From an uncultured Bacillota bacterium (GTDB lineage Bacteria > Bacillota_I > Bacilli_A > RFN20 > CAG-288): 64,000 nucleotides of DNA. Under the pieces are notes generated by a model. That model was not told the origin of the DNA, did no database searches, and worked only from the letters and a program-made list of their open reading frames with translations. A program made the translations under genes and the position numbers. The stretch covers positions 1-64,000 of the forward strand of contig CASDVP010000004.1 of assembly GCA_949284445.1 (NCBI GenBank). Direction: 5' to 3'. Every line of letters starts with the position of its first letter. Within the stretch, counting starts at the first letter, position 1. Positions 25,457-41,141 of the stretch are shown here, piece by piece.

Positions 25457-26899
25457 ATGCCTGATAATAAAATAGATTTATCAGAAATATCGATTCTATC
25501 GAAGATTTTGTCTGATACTACATCGAACACTTTATTGACAGCGGCGACTCAACTCACCCCTGAAGATTTTATGGATTCCAGAAATAGACTTCTGTTCCAA
25601 ACCTTTTTAGAGATGGATAAAAAACAGATGGTCATCGATATTCCTAATACTTTAAACGAGCTGACTAATTTAAAATTGCTAGATGCTATCGGCGGTATGC
25701 CATATCTTAACACGATCGTTGAAAAAGGTATTGGTATCGCACCGGTTGAAAACTATATCGATACGATTAAAGATAAATCTTTGCTTAGTAAATTTTTAGG
25801 CACCTTAACAAATATCACTAAAAATGCTAATGAAAAACCTATCACTGATATAAGTGATTTCATCGGAGAAGCTGAAGCTAATATTTTGAAAGTCACTCAG
25901 CAAAGACGTGTCGCTGATGTCGCTAATATGAGCACGATTTCTGATGATATCATCACCAATTTAGTCAAACAGACAGATGAGTTTAAATCTAAAGGAAAAA
26001 GACCTGATGGCATCACTGGTCAAGAGACTGGTTATGCGGAATTAGATCGCTTGACTAGAGGTTGGCAAAAAGGTGCGATGATCGTTGTCGGTGCACGTCC
26101 TTCTGTCGGTAAGACTGCTTTCGCCTTGAATTTGATCTATCAGGTGGCCAAGAAAGGTGTCCCTGCTATTTTATTCACTTTGGAGATGAGCACTCGTGAA
26201 GTCGCTATGCGTCTTTTAACTTTAGTTTCTAATCTCACCTCTGACGAGATCAATTCATTGTCCTATCTTCACGGCTCGACTAAGGAAGCGATTTTAGTGG
26301 ATCCTCAGACTGATCAAGATACAGCTATCGCTCAAAAATTGCAGAATGGCTTGATAGAATTATCTCAACTTCCGATTTTTATCGATGATAATCCAGGTGC
26401 TAAAATTTTGGATATCATGGCCAAGTGCAAAAAGTTGAAGAATTTGATACCGAATGTCGGTCTCATCGCCATCGATTATTTAGGCTTGATCTCTGGTTCT
26501 GGTAGAAATGATAATCGTCAATCCGAAGTCTCAGAAATCTCACGTCAAATCAAATTGATGGCTAAGAGCTTAGAAATACCGATCGTCGCTTTGACACAGC
26601 TCAACCGTGATACTGAAAAACGTGATAATCATCGCCCGCAGATTTCCGATATCAGAGATTCCGGTTCTATCGAACAGGATGCCGATATCATCATGATGCT
26701 TTACCGTCCGGATTATTATTCAGCTGGCAATAAAAAAGGCGATGATATCTTGGCTGAGCAACCGGATAACTCGAGTCCGATTTCTGAAGTTGATGTCAGC
26801 ATAGTCAAAAACCGTAATGGGCGTCTAGGTGATCTGAAATACATCTTTGATAAAGCCCATTGCTCATTCAATATCGTAGAAGAAGACCATGATTTTTGA
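25457..26899 (+). CDS. dnaB: Replicative DNA helicase DnaB (DnaC in Bacillus)
   Basis: Hexameric helicase that unwinds the replication fork. The 480 residues show the N-terminal DnaB domain (about 8-110), a linker, and the RecA-like domain with Walker A GARPSVGKTAFAL (about 213-225), Walker B VGLIAIDYLGLI (about 337) and the conserved SDIRDSGSIEQDAD (about 396-409). It lies 1 nt after rplI and overlaps walJ by 11 nt. The 480-residue length is normal, so no intein is present. Confidence 0.98.
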   Translation: MPDNKIDLSEISILSKILSDTTSNTLLTAATQLTPEDFMDSRNRLLFQTFLEMDKKQMVIDIPNTLNELTNLKLLDAIGGMPYLNTIVEKGIGIAPVENYIDTIKDKSLLSKFLGTLTNITKNANEKPITDISDFIGEAEANILKVTQQRRVADVANMSTISDDIITNLVKQTDEFKSKGKRPDGITGQETGYAELDRLTRGWQKGAMIVVGARPSVGKTAFALNLIYQVAKKGVPAILFTLEMSTREVAMRLLTLVSNLTSDEINSLSYLHGSTKEAILVDPQTDQDTAIAQKLQNGLIELSQLPIFIDDNPGAKILDIMAKCKKLKNLIPNVGLIAIDYLGLISGSGRNDNRQSEVSEISRQIKLMAKSLEIPIVALTQLNRDTEKRDNHRPQISDIRDSGSIEQDADIIMMLYRPDYYSAGNKKGDDILAEQPDNSSPISEVDVSIVKNRNGRLGDLKYIFDKAHCSFNIVEEDHDF

Positions 26900-27647
26900 T
26901 GTTATTTCTTCTGGCTCCAAAGGCAATGCCACTTTAGTCATCTTTCATGACACAGTGATCTTGATCGACTTTGGCATATCTAAAAAAAGAATCGTTAACG
27001 CTTTAGCTGAATACGGGTTAGGTTTTTCAGATATCGATGCTTTTTTGATCACTCACAATCATTCTGATCATGCTTCTGATGCTTTTAATGCGCCTGTCGA
27101 TAAACTGTTTTCTTCTAATGAAAATCTACCTAAGAATGTGATGGTATTAAAAGACCATCTTTTAAAGCCTTATCAAACTTTGCAAATTAAAAACATGGAG
27201 ATTTGTACAATACCATTATCGCATGATGCTAAAAACACACTCGGTTTTGTCATCAAAGGCGGTGATGAAAAACTAGTCTATATAACAGATACTGGTTTTA
27301 TCCCGGAAAAAGCATTTCCTTATTTGATAGGAGCAACTTATTATATTTTAGAGAGCAATCACGATCCTAAAATGTTATACGAATCCTCAAGACCTGATTA
27401 TCTTGTGAAAAGAATCGTTTCTGATTATGGTCATCTCTCAAATATCGATTGTGCATATTATCTTTCTACTTTTATCACTAGTGACACTAAAGAGGTGGTC
27501 TTAGCGCATTTATCTGAAGAGTGTAATACTCCAGAAATCGCTTTGAGCACTTATGAAAAAGTCATGATGGAACAGCTAGCATATTTACCGGATGTAGAAG
27601 TCAAAGTTGCAAGCGCTCATGATTCAACAAAAGGTGGGCAGAGATGA
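26889..27647 (+). CDS. walJ: MBL-fold metallohydrolase WalJ (YycJ)
   Basis: Metallo-beta-lactamase-fold protein of 252 residues, with SGSKGNATLV near the N-terminus and the metal motif THNHSDHA (about 55-62), plus further His and Asp ligands (LSHDAKN, ITDTG, SNHD). It matches YycJ/WalJ, which has exonuclease-like activity and is linked to replication and cell division in Firmicutes. Unlike in Bacillus there is no walKR next to it; here it is fused into the dnaB operon. Confidence 0.9.
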   Translation: MIFDVISSGSKGNATLVIFHDTVILIDFGISKKRIVNALAEYGLGFSDIDAFLITHNHSDHASDAFNAPVDKLFSSNENLPKNVMVLKDHLLKPYQTLQIKNMEICTIPLSHDAKNTLGFVIKGGDEKLVYITDTGFIPEKAFPYLIGATYYILESNHDPKMLYESSRPDYLVKRIVSDYGHLSNIDCAYYLSTFITSDTKEVVLAHLSEECNTPEIALSTYEKVMMEQLAYLPDVEVKVASAHDSTKGGQR

Positions 27648-28117
27648 ATATCCGTTTTATCATTCCTGGCAAAAACAGATCTGATAGTTTAAGCGACCTT
27701 TATGCTGATTATTTAAAAAGAATCAGTAAATATGCTAAAGTCACTCTTCAATATATCAAAGAAGAAACACCTAAATCAGATTCGCAAAAAGATATACTCA
27801 TCGCCCTTGATAATGAAGCCGCAGTCGTTTTGAAATCATTGAAGAAAGACGATTTTTTGATATTATCTGACATTCATAGTTCTATGTTAGATTCTAAAAA
27901 CTTTGCTAGTCAGATGGAAAAGATCTCTCTCACTAATACTAATTTAGTCTTTTATATCGGTTCATCAAACGGTATTTCAGATCGCTTGAGAGAACGGGCA
28001 AACTTTTCATTTTCTCTTTCAAAATTGACTTTCACCCACTACCACGCTTTATTGCTCGTATTAGAACAGGTCTATCGATCTTTTTTGATCAGAAATAACA
28101 AGCCATATGATAAATAG
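27644..28117 (+). CDS. rlmH: 23S rRNA pseudouridine1915 N3-methyltransferase RlmH
   Basis: Small SPOUT methyltransferase acting on pseudouridine 1915 of assembled ribosomes. The 157 residues are the full family length and contain the SAM knot elements FYIGSSNGIS (about 105-114) and the C-terminal LTFTHYHALLLVLEQVYRSF region near 125-145. It overlaps walJ by 4 nt and ends the operon. A tRNA-Gln promoter begins immediately after its stop codon. Confidence 0.96.
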   Translation: MNIRFIIPGKNRSDSLSDLYADYLKRISKYAKVTLQYIKEETPKSDSQKDILIALDNEAAVVLKSLKKDDFLILSDIHSSMLDSKNFASQMEKISLTNTNLVFYIGSSNGISDRLRERANFSFSLSKLTFTHYHALLLVLEQVYRSFLIRNNKPYDK

Positions 28118-28146
28118 TTGACAAATCAAAGCTGAGATTTTATATT
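28118..28146 (+). promoter_or_regulatory. Promoter of tRNA-Gln(CTG)
   Basis: A perfect consensus -35 TTGACA (28118-28123), 17 nt, then TATATT (28141-28146). The mature tRNA begins 15 nt further on. The -35 box starts on the base after the rlmH stop codon. Confidence 0.85.
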
Positions 28147-28161
28147 TTTAATGCTCGTTAT

Positions 28162-28233
28162 TGGGGTATAGTCAAGCGGTAAGACAACAGTCTCTGAAAC
28201 TGCGATGCATTGGTTCGAATCCAATTACCCCAG
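28162..28233 (+). tRNA. tRNA-Gln (anticodon CTG)
   Basis: A 72-nt cloverleaf with acceptor TGGGGTA/TACCCCA, the U1-A72 pair typical of tRNA-Gln, and discriminator G. The anticodon loop is CTCTGAA (anticodon CTG, reading CAG). The T arm is ATTGG/CCAAT. One pair in the anticodon stem (27-43) is an A-C mismatch. CCA is not encoded. With gatCAB in the genome it may be charged through Glu-tRNA-Gln. Confidence 0.93.
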
Positions 28234-28251
28234 AGATTGAAATCAAATGTT

Positions 28252-28297
28252 CCTCGTCATCTCCTTGGATGTTCTAAGGATATGACGAGGATTTTTA
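28252..28297 (+). terminator. Terminator of tRNA-Gln(CTG)
   Basis: A 15-bp stem with one mismatch: CCTCGTCAT and CTCCTT (28252-28266) pair with AAGGAT and ATGACGAGG (28276-28290). The loop is 9 nt and ATTTTTATTTT follows. Confidence 0.92.
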
Positions 28298-28320
28298 TTT
28301 TGACGAAGTAGGTGGTTTAT

Positions 28321-28971
28321 TCATTCTGAAGAGACCTGCTTATTTTGTATCTCAACAATAGTGTTTGCAATGTCATGGATCAGTTGTTGATTGCACTCTA
28401 TCGGATATGAGAATATCGTTTCTTCTAAATCACTGAGATTGATAACAGTTGGTTCCTCTATAGAACTGATATCACTTTTGATAAAGACGATTAGAGAGTG
28501 AAAGAGAGATTCTCTTTCATCATAGGTAAGATAGATACCGTTATCTTTTAACAAGTATAATAATGACCTGATATGACCTTCATTTTGTTTTACTGGTGAA
28601 TAAAAAGGTGGATTGTTGTTACCATTAGGTAAAATTTGTATATAGTGTTCATAATCATATTTATGGATACTACCTATATAGTTCTTAGTCTCTATGGCAA
28701 AGATACCTCGCTTACTAAAAAATATATGATCTATCTCATGTCTCTTATCATATTTGTCGTGAAATAGAAAATTGTTAATCAGAATTTCATCTTCATCTTT
28801 AAATTGATTGATACACTTAGAAACTAATTGCTCACCAAATTTGCCTTTAACCTTATTACGCTTTTCTTTCTGAATCTTTGCCTGCTTTGCGCCGTGCTTG
28901 AGCAAAAATATGATGAAGAGCCAAATAAGGAAAGGAATAAGAACTGATAAAATGATTATCCCGATGATCAT
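28321..28971 (-). CDS. NERD domain protein with N-terminal membrane anchor
   Basis: This 216-residue protein has one strong transmembrane helix (about 2-25), a basic stretch, and a NERD (nuclease-related) domain. The domain's restriction-endonuclease-like core is visible as EIDHIFFSKRGIFAIETKNYIG split over about 79-100, with the Asp and the Glu-x-Lys positions kept, so nuclease activity is possible. The C-terminal part is unassigned. It is monocistronic, convergent with the tRNA-Gln unit and divergent from the ABC genes. No Shine-Dalgarno better than ACAGG is seen. Function of such anchored NERD proteins is not established. Confidence 0.85.
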   Translation of the reverse strand: MIIGIIILSVLIPFLIWLFIIFLLKHGAKQAKIQKEKRNKVKGKFGEQLVSKCINQFKDEDEILINNFLFHDKYDKRHEIDHIFFSKRGIFAIETKNYIGSIHKYDYEHYIQILPNGNNNPPFYSPVKQNEGHIRSLLYLLKDNGIYLTYDERESLFHSLIVFIKSDISSIEEPTVINLSDLEETIFSYPIECNQQLIHDIANTIVEIQNKQVSSE

Positions 28972-29063
28972 AAGCCTGTTTTAACTCTGTTTCATTATTC
29001 GATAAAGTTATACAAAATGATCTCTTTATCACTATAATTATATTATTCTTTGAGGATTATAAA

Positions 29064-29768
29064 ATGGCTTTTATCGAAGTTAAAAACTTAACTAAAGATT
29101 ACGGCAGTGAAAAAACTACATTGGTCCATGCTTTAAAGAACGTCTCTTTTTCGATAGAAGAGGGCGAATTTGTCGTCATTTTAGGAGCTTCTGGTGCTGG
29201 TAAGACCACTCTGTTAAATCTGTTAGGTGGTATGGATAATGCCACTAGTGGTAATTATATTTTTGATGGAAAGGATATCGCTTTAGCTGACGCGAAAACG
29301 CTCGAAGATTTTAGAAGGAATGACATCGGTTTTGTTTTTCAATTTTATAATTTACTCAACAACTTAACCGCTTATGAAAATGTGGATTTAGCTGCTTCAA
29401 TCGTCAAGAATCCCTTGGATACTAAAGAAGTATTAAAAGAAGTGGGATTAGCTGAGAGAAGCAATAATTTTCCAGGTCAATTATCTGGAGGTGAGCAACA
29501 GAGAGTTTCAATCGCTCGTGCTATTGTTAAGAATCCAAAACTTCTCCTATGTGATGAACCGACTGGTGCTCTAGACTCTAAAACTGGAACATTGATAATC
29601 AAGCTGCTCTATTCTTTATCTGTCAAATTTAAGACGACTGTTTTGATCGTTACACATAACTCTTCATTAGCTCAAGCAGCAACCCGACTTATTCGGATCG
29701 GCGATGGTCAGATTTTAGAAGATAAAAAATTAGAACGTAAAGAAAACTTGGATGAGATAGAATGGTAA
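29064..29768 (+). CDS. ABC transporter ATP-binding protein (MacB/LolD class)
   Basis: The 234-residue ATPase has Walker [17 protein letters not shown] (about 39-54), the Q-loop FQFYNLL, signature [15 protein letters not shown] (about 139-153), Walker [14 protein letters not shown] and the switch His in VTHNS. The Q-loop and signature resemble the LolD/FtsE/MacB class, which works with FtsX-type permeases by mechanotransmission instead of moving substrate through the membrane channel. It overlaps the permease gene by 7 nt. Substrate unknown. Confidence 0.95.
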   Translation: MAFIEVKNLTKDYGSEKTTLVHALKNVSFSIEEGEFVVILGASGAGKTTLLNLLGGMDNATSGNYIFDGKDIALADAKTLEDFRRNDIGFVFQFYNLLNNLTAYENVDLAASIVKNPLDTKEVLKEVGLAERSNNFPGQLSGGEQQRVSIARAIVKNPKLLLCDEPTGALDSKTGTLIIKLLYSLSVKFKTTVLIVTHNSSLAQAATRLIRIGDGQILEDKKLERKENLDEIEW

Positions 29769-32209
29769 AAAAGTGTAATACATCAATTTTATTATTAAAA
29801 AATCTTTTGCGTTCTTTGTGGAAGAACTGGAAACAGCTGATATCTATTATCGCTATTTCTTTTTTATCGATCTGTTTATTCAGCGGTTTGACTTCTAATG
29901 CTAACAATCTGCAGGAACGTGCTGATTATTTATATGCACAAACCAATTATGCTGATCTCTATGTGACGACAACTTCTTTGACTGCTGATGAAAAGAAAAC
30001 CATCTCTGAATATCCTGAGATCGAAAAGATGGAGGAAAGATTATATTTACCTGTTAACAATGGTGGTAGCATTCTATATCTCGTCGGCGCTGATAATGAC
30101 TCCACTATCTCTACTCCGCTATTAATAGAAGGTAAAAGAGGATTGGTATTAACAGATACCTATGCTCAGAATCGTGATTTAAAACTCGGTTCTAATATCA
30201 CTCTTAGCATCGATTCTTCATATATTCCAATAGATGATAAAATTAAGCAACTAGCTAGTCTGCTCGTCAAAAATGGAAAGGACGATATTTTAAACTCGAG
30301 TAAGATTTCGATTCAATTTGAGGTTACTGGATTGATGTATCATCCAGAAGCTGTTCAAAATTCAACTTTTTCTCTTTCGACTGCTTATGCTGATTCTGAC
30401 TATTTAATCAATCAAATAATTGCAGTTCTTAATGAAAATTATAATCTTGATTTAATCACTTCCTTAGCTCAATTATTCGGATATGATTTTGATTTAGAGA
30501 CTATGCTCAGTGATCTTTATTCAAGTTTGACCAATCAACTAGTCATCAAGAGTTCAAAAACAGACGTTGTTAAGGAAAAGATTCAACAGGAATTATCTGA
30601 AAGTCAATTAGTCTCTTGTTCTTTAGGAACTGAGATGTCTGAATACAAAGAATTAAAGCAAGAATGTGATCAAGCGATGGCTTTGACTTTTGTCTTCCCA
30701 GTGATTTTCTTTTTGGTTTCAGTTTTAGTCATCTTAACAACCCTATCTCAAATGATCATCAAAGAACGATCACAGATCGGCGCCTTAAAAGCTATCGGTG
30801 TTCCTAAATATAAAATATATATCCATTACACTCTTTATGGTGTTGTTTTGTGTTTTATCGGTGCGCTTCTAGGCTTTTTTATCGGTCCATTATTCATACC
30901 AAAAGTTTTAGGTATCAAGTATCAGATTTTATGGGACATTCCTGATCTGCCTATCAAATTTTTCTATCCCTTAACTCTGTTGATAGTGTTTATTATTTTA
31001 GCCTTATCAGGTCTTTGCGCTTTTGTTATGTCATATCATGTGATCAAGGAAAAACCATGTGATACTTTACGACCTAAAGTGAGCAAAATAAAGGTTAAAC
31101 CTGTCAATGAAAATTCCTTCTTTCAGAAGCATTCCAGCATCGAGATGAGAATGGCGTTTAGAAACATTTTTCGAAATAAAGGAAAATCCTTGATGGTCAT
31201 TTTGGGAACATTGGGTTGTTCAGCTTTATTAGTGTGTGGATTCGGTATCATGGATACTTTGAATTACGATATTTCATTAGACTTCAACACTAATCAAAAG
31301 TTCGATGTTGTAGCCGTGACTGATGAAGATAAAGACAAATTTTTAGAAGGTGTTAATGATATGCCGGAAGTTGAAAGAGCAGAAGCTTATTACAGCATTT
31401 CAGTCATGGTTAGTTATGAAAGTCAGGTGAATACTGATCTGATTCTCTTAGAAGAAAATTCCGATTATTTTTTGATTCCTGTCGGTGTGGATGCAGGTGT
31501 TAGTATCGATAAGACAACCGCCGAACAGCTCGGGGTTAATACTGGTGATGAAGTAAAAATAGTCATGAACGGACAAGTCTATAATAAAAAAGTGACTCAT
31601 ATTTTTAAATCCTCTTTTTTGCGCGGGATTTATGATTTACAAAAGAATTATTCTGGTGAGCTAGGCACACCATCTAGCTACTATATCAATCTGAAAGATG
31701 GCGTTGATTTAGGGACTTTTAAAAAGGAATTGAAATCCGATTTTAATATCCTTTCTTTGATGAGCAAAAAGGATGTGTTAAAAGAAGCAGATAATATTTT
31801 ATCGACTATTTCAACCATGACTGACATCGTTAAAATATTCGCGATTCTTCTATCTATCGTAGTCATTTATAATTTAACTAGTTTGAATATCGCTGAAAGA
31901 TCTCGTGATATTGCGACGATGAAAGTTTTAGGCTTCCACTATAAAGAGATTTCAAAGACTCTGACGTATGAGATCATGCTAGATGTTTTAGTCGGTTCTT
32001 TAATCGGTGTGTTTGTAGGTTATCCCTTGATGGTTTTAGTATTAGTTGTGAACCAAACTAATCTTTTAACATTCATCTATCATATCCAATGGTACACTTA
32101 TCTTTTGGCTTTTGTGATCGCATTTGTCGTCTCGCTTTTAGTATCGCTTGTTCTCAATCTCAAGAGTAAAAAAATCAACATGACGGAATCTTTAAAATCG
32201 ATCGAATGA
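29762..32209 (+). CDS. FtsX/MacB-type ABC permease
   Basis: An 815-residue permease with two FtsX domains. Helix 1 is at about 21-43, followed by a large extracytoplasmic domain, then three helices (about 310-335, 360-380, 400-425). A second half begins with a helix near 475-495, another extracytoplasmic domain, and three more helices at the C-terminus. The conserved LKAIGVPKYKI-like and MKVLGFHYKEI coupling motifs precede each FtsX core. With the overlapping ATPase it forms a type VII ABC system for lipid, peptide or antibiotic export; the exact role is unknown. Confidence 0.92.
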   Translation: MVKKCNTSILLLKNLLRSLWKNWKQLISIIAISFLSICLFSGLTSNANNLQERADYLYAQTNYADLYVTTTSLTADEKKTISEYPEIEKMEERLYLPVNNGGSILYLVGADNDSTISTPLLIEGKRGLVLTDTYAQNRDLKLGSNITLSIDSSYIPIDDKIKQLASLLVKNGKDDILNSSKISIQFEVTGLMYHPEAVQNSTFSLSTAYADSDYLINQIIAVLNENYNLDLITSLAQLFGYDFDLETMLSDLYSSLTNQLVIKSSKTDVVKEKIQQELSESQLVSCSLGTEMSEYKELKQECDQAMALTFVFPVIFFLVSVLVILTTLSQMIIKERSQIGALKAIGVPKYKIYIHYTLYGVVLCFIGALLGFFIGPLFIPKVLGIKYQILWDIPDLPIKFFYPLTLLIVFIILALSGLCAFVMSYHVIKEKPCDTLRPKVSKIKVKPVNENSFFQKHSSIEMRMAFRNIFRNKGKSLMVILGTLGCSALLVCGFGIMDTLNYDISLDFNTNQKFDVVAVTDEDKDKFLEGVNDMPEVERAEAYYSISVMVSYESQVNTDLILLEENSDYFLIPVGVDAGVSIDKTTAEQLGVNTGDEVKIVMNGQVYNKKVTHIFKSSFLRGIYDLQKNYSGELGTPSSYYINLKDGVDLGTFKKELKSDFNILSLMSKKDVLKEADNILSTISTMTDIVKIFAILLSIVVIYNLTSLNIAERSRDIATMKVLGFHYKEISKTLTYEIMLDVLVGSLIGVFVGYPLMVLVLVVNQTNLLTFIYHIQWYTYLLAFVIAFVVSLLVSLVLNLKSKKINMTESLKSIE

Positions 32210-32390
32210 TTTAAATAGCAGGTAGTATCAACTAATTTTAAGACTTTAATCTATTGTTAATTTTAAACTGATAATAGAGTGATCATTCAGACTTAAAGCC
32301 TTTTATGTATGATATTGAAATAGCAATTTTAAACTGAAAAAAAGAAGTGATTAAAAAGCTCTTTTTAAGCTAAAAAATAGACGTCAATTT

Positions 32391-32399
32391 TGCTATAAT
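32391..32399 (+). promoter_or_regulatory. Extended -10 promoter of pcrA-ligA
   Basis: TGCTATAAT is a perfect extended -10. Transcription would start near 32406, which is downstream of a TTG at 32401 that would otherwise extend the frame. This fixes the pcrA start at the ATG at 32422. Confidence 0.7.
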
Positions 32400-32421
32400 T
32401 TTGAGGAAAGAAAATATACCT

Positions 32422-36743
<4,322 letters not shown>

Positions 36744-36748
36744 TAGTA

Positions 36749-36777
36749 TAGATATAATAAATATTATTTATTATAAT
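36749..36777 (+). promoter_or_regulatory. Probable promoter of gatCAB
   Basis: TAGATA (36749-36754) and TATAAT (36772-36777) are 17 nt apart. The gatC ATG with AGGAG lies 29 nt downstream. The surrounding sequence is nearly pure A/T, so other hexamer choices exist. Confidence 0.4.
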
Positions 36778-36806
36778 TTTATCTTGTTAAATTTTAGGAG
36801 CTTATC

Positions 36807-37124
36807 ATGATAAAGATCACAAAAGAAGTTATTGAAAAATGCGCTTCAAATTTGATGTTCACTTTAACACCTCAGCAAACCGACCTGATTTATGAGGAAT
36901 TTTCTACAGTTTTAGCTCAGATAGATTTTTTGAAATCGATACCTGGTGTTGACACCGTCGAACCGATGACTTTTCCATATAAAGATCATCAGAAAACCAT
37001 GCGTGAAGATAAACCATGTAAACCATTAGCTTCTAAAGATGCATTAGCTAATTGTCATACAAAGCTTGGTAATCAAGTCAAACTTCCGAAAGTTGTAGGT
37101 AATCAAAATGACCAAATGGAATAA
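36807..37124 (+). CDS. gatC: Asp/Glu-tRNA amidotransferase subunit C
   Basis: Small subunit of 105 residues that stabilises the GatCAB complex. The N-terminal helices (ITKEVIEKCASNLMFTL, residues 3-19) and the VDTVEPMTFP segment (about 51-60) match GatC. It is followed by gatA with a 17-nt overlap. Confidence 0.9.
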   Translation: MIKITKEVIEKCASNLMFTLTPQQTDLIYEEFSTVLAQIDFLKSIPGVDTVEPMTFPYKDHQKTMREDKPCKPLASKDALANCHTKLGNQVKLPKVVGNQNDQME

Positions 37125-38565
37125 ACACAGCATCTCATATCTGCATGATGCTTTAGTTAAAAAACAAGTCACTCCTCTAGAATTAGTAGAGGATTGTATC
37201 AAAGGCGTTCAAGAGGATGATTGCAATTCTTTTGAGGCAACCGCATTTGATGAAGCAAGAAAAGCCGCCAGTCAGATCACTGAGATCAAAGAAGATGAGT
37301 ATTTAAAAGGCATACCTTTTTTAGCTAAGGATAATTACTCGACTAAAGGGATTGAAACCACCGCTTCTTCTAATATCTTAAACGGATATGTGCCGCTTTT
37401 TGATGCGACTGTGATCTCAAAATTAAAAAGAGCAGGAATGATTTTAGTCGCTAAAACCGCAATGGATGAGCTAGCGATGGGCGGAACTGGAACATCTGGT
37501 CATAAAGGTGTTACTTGTAATCCCTATGATCATGAAAGAATAATCGGAGGTTCCTCTTGTGGTTCTGCTAGCAGCATGGCTTTAGGTATCGCCTCTTTAG
37601 CTCTCGGTTCTGATACCGGTGATTCGGTGAGAAAACCAGCTAGTTATTCGGCAACTGTCGGCTTCAAACCGACTTGGGGAAGAATCTCCCGCTTCGGTCT
37701 CTTTCCATTTGCACCATCTATGGATACCATCGCCTATTTCACAAGAAATGTCTTAGATGCTTCCTATGTTCTTTCAACCATTGCTGGAAAAGATGCTAAA
37801 GATATGTCTTCTTCTTCCAGAAAGAAAGAACATTATCAAGATTATGTTGTAAACAAAAGAACTTTAAAAAAGATCGGCTATTTTAAAGCCGTTGATGATG
37901 CTATTGAAGATGAGAGATTGAAAGCTAAATATCATGAACTCCTTGATAAATTGAGGAGTCGTGGATACGAAGTCGTCTGTTATGATTATCCAGTCGATTT
38001 ATTAAACGCACTCTATCCGACCTACATGATCATTTCATGTGCGGAAGCGACATCTAACAATGCTAATTTAGATGGCATTCGTTTTGGACCGATGGCTGAA
38101 GGCTCACCAAAAACTTATGAGGAATACATGAAAGAATGCCGTACTAAAGGTTTCTCTGAACTCATCAAGAGACGTTTTGTCATCGGCTCTTTCTCACTGT
38201 TATCACAAAATCAATTCGAAATGTTTTCACGCGCTCAGAAAGCACGTCGTCTGATCGTTGATAATATGAATAAATTCTTTGATGGATTAGACTATTTGAT
38301 CTTGCCAGCCAGTTATTCTAAACCTAAAAAAATCACTGAATTATCTACCGCTTGGTCAACTAAACCTGATTTCTTAGATAACATTTTAGGACTTGGTAAC
38401 TTCGGTGGTTTCCCATCAATCACTTTACCGCTGATGTTTGAAGATGGATTGCCTTTTGGCATCAATGTCACCGGTCGCACCTTCGAAGATGGTTATGTTT
38501 TAGGAATGGCTAAAGAAATCGAAGATATCACCGGATTAAAAGATTTGGTCAAGGAGGATAAGTGA
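37108..38565 (+). CDS. gatA: Asp/Glu-tRNA amidotransferase subunit A
   Basis: Amidase-signature subunit that releases ammonia from glutamine for transamidation of Glu-tRNA-Gln and Asp-tRNA-Asn. The 485 residues keep the catalytic Lys (FLAKDNYSTKG, about 71-81), the cis-Ser (IIGGSSCGSASS, about 147-158) and the nucleophile Ser (GSDTGDSVRKPAS, about 170-182). Two glycines of the usual signature are replaced, by Cys (GSSGGS to GSSCGS) and Asp (DTGGS to DTGDS), and the usual Arg-Gln-Pro is Arg-Lys-Pro. The catalytic residues themselves are intact. It lies 1 nt before gatB. Confidence 0.93.
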   Translation: MTKWNKHSISYLHDALVKKQVTPLELVEDCIKGVQEDDCNSFEATAFDEARKAASQITEIKEDEYLKGIPFLAKDNYSTKGIETTASSNILNGYVPLFDATVISKLKRAGMILVAKTAMDELAMGGTGTSGHKGVTCNPYDHERIIGGSSCGSASSMALGIASLALGSDTGDSVRKPASYSATVGFKPTWGRISRFGLFPFAPSMDTIAYFTRNVLDASYVLSTIAGKDAKDMSSSSRKKEHYQDYVVNKRTLKKIGYFKAVDDAIEDERLKAKYHELLDKLRSRGYEVVCYDYPVDLLNALYPTYMIISCAEATSNNANLDGIRFGPMAEGSPKTYEEYMKECRTKGFSELIKRRFVIGSFSLLSQNQFEMFSRAQKARRLIVDNMNKFFDGLDYLILPASYSKPKKITELSTAWSTKPDFLDNILGLGNFGGFPSITLPLMFEDGLPFGINVTGRTFEDGYVLGMAKEIEDITGLKDLVKEDK

Positions 38566-38566
38566 G

Positions 38567-41138
<2,572 letters not shown>

Positions 41139-41141
41139 TAT

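Noticed and set aside
25457-26899. Intein in dnaB
   Set aside because: The helicase is of normal length and its motifs are uninterrupted.
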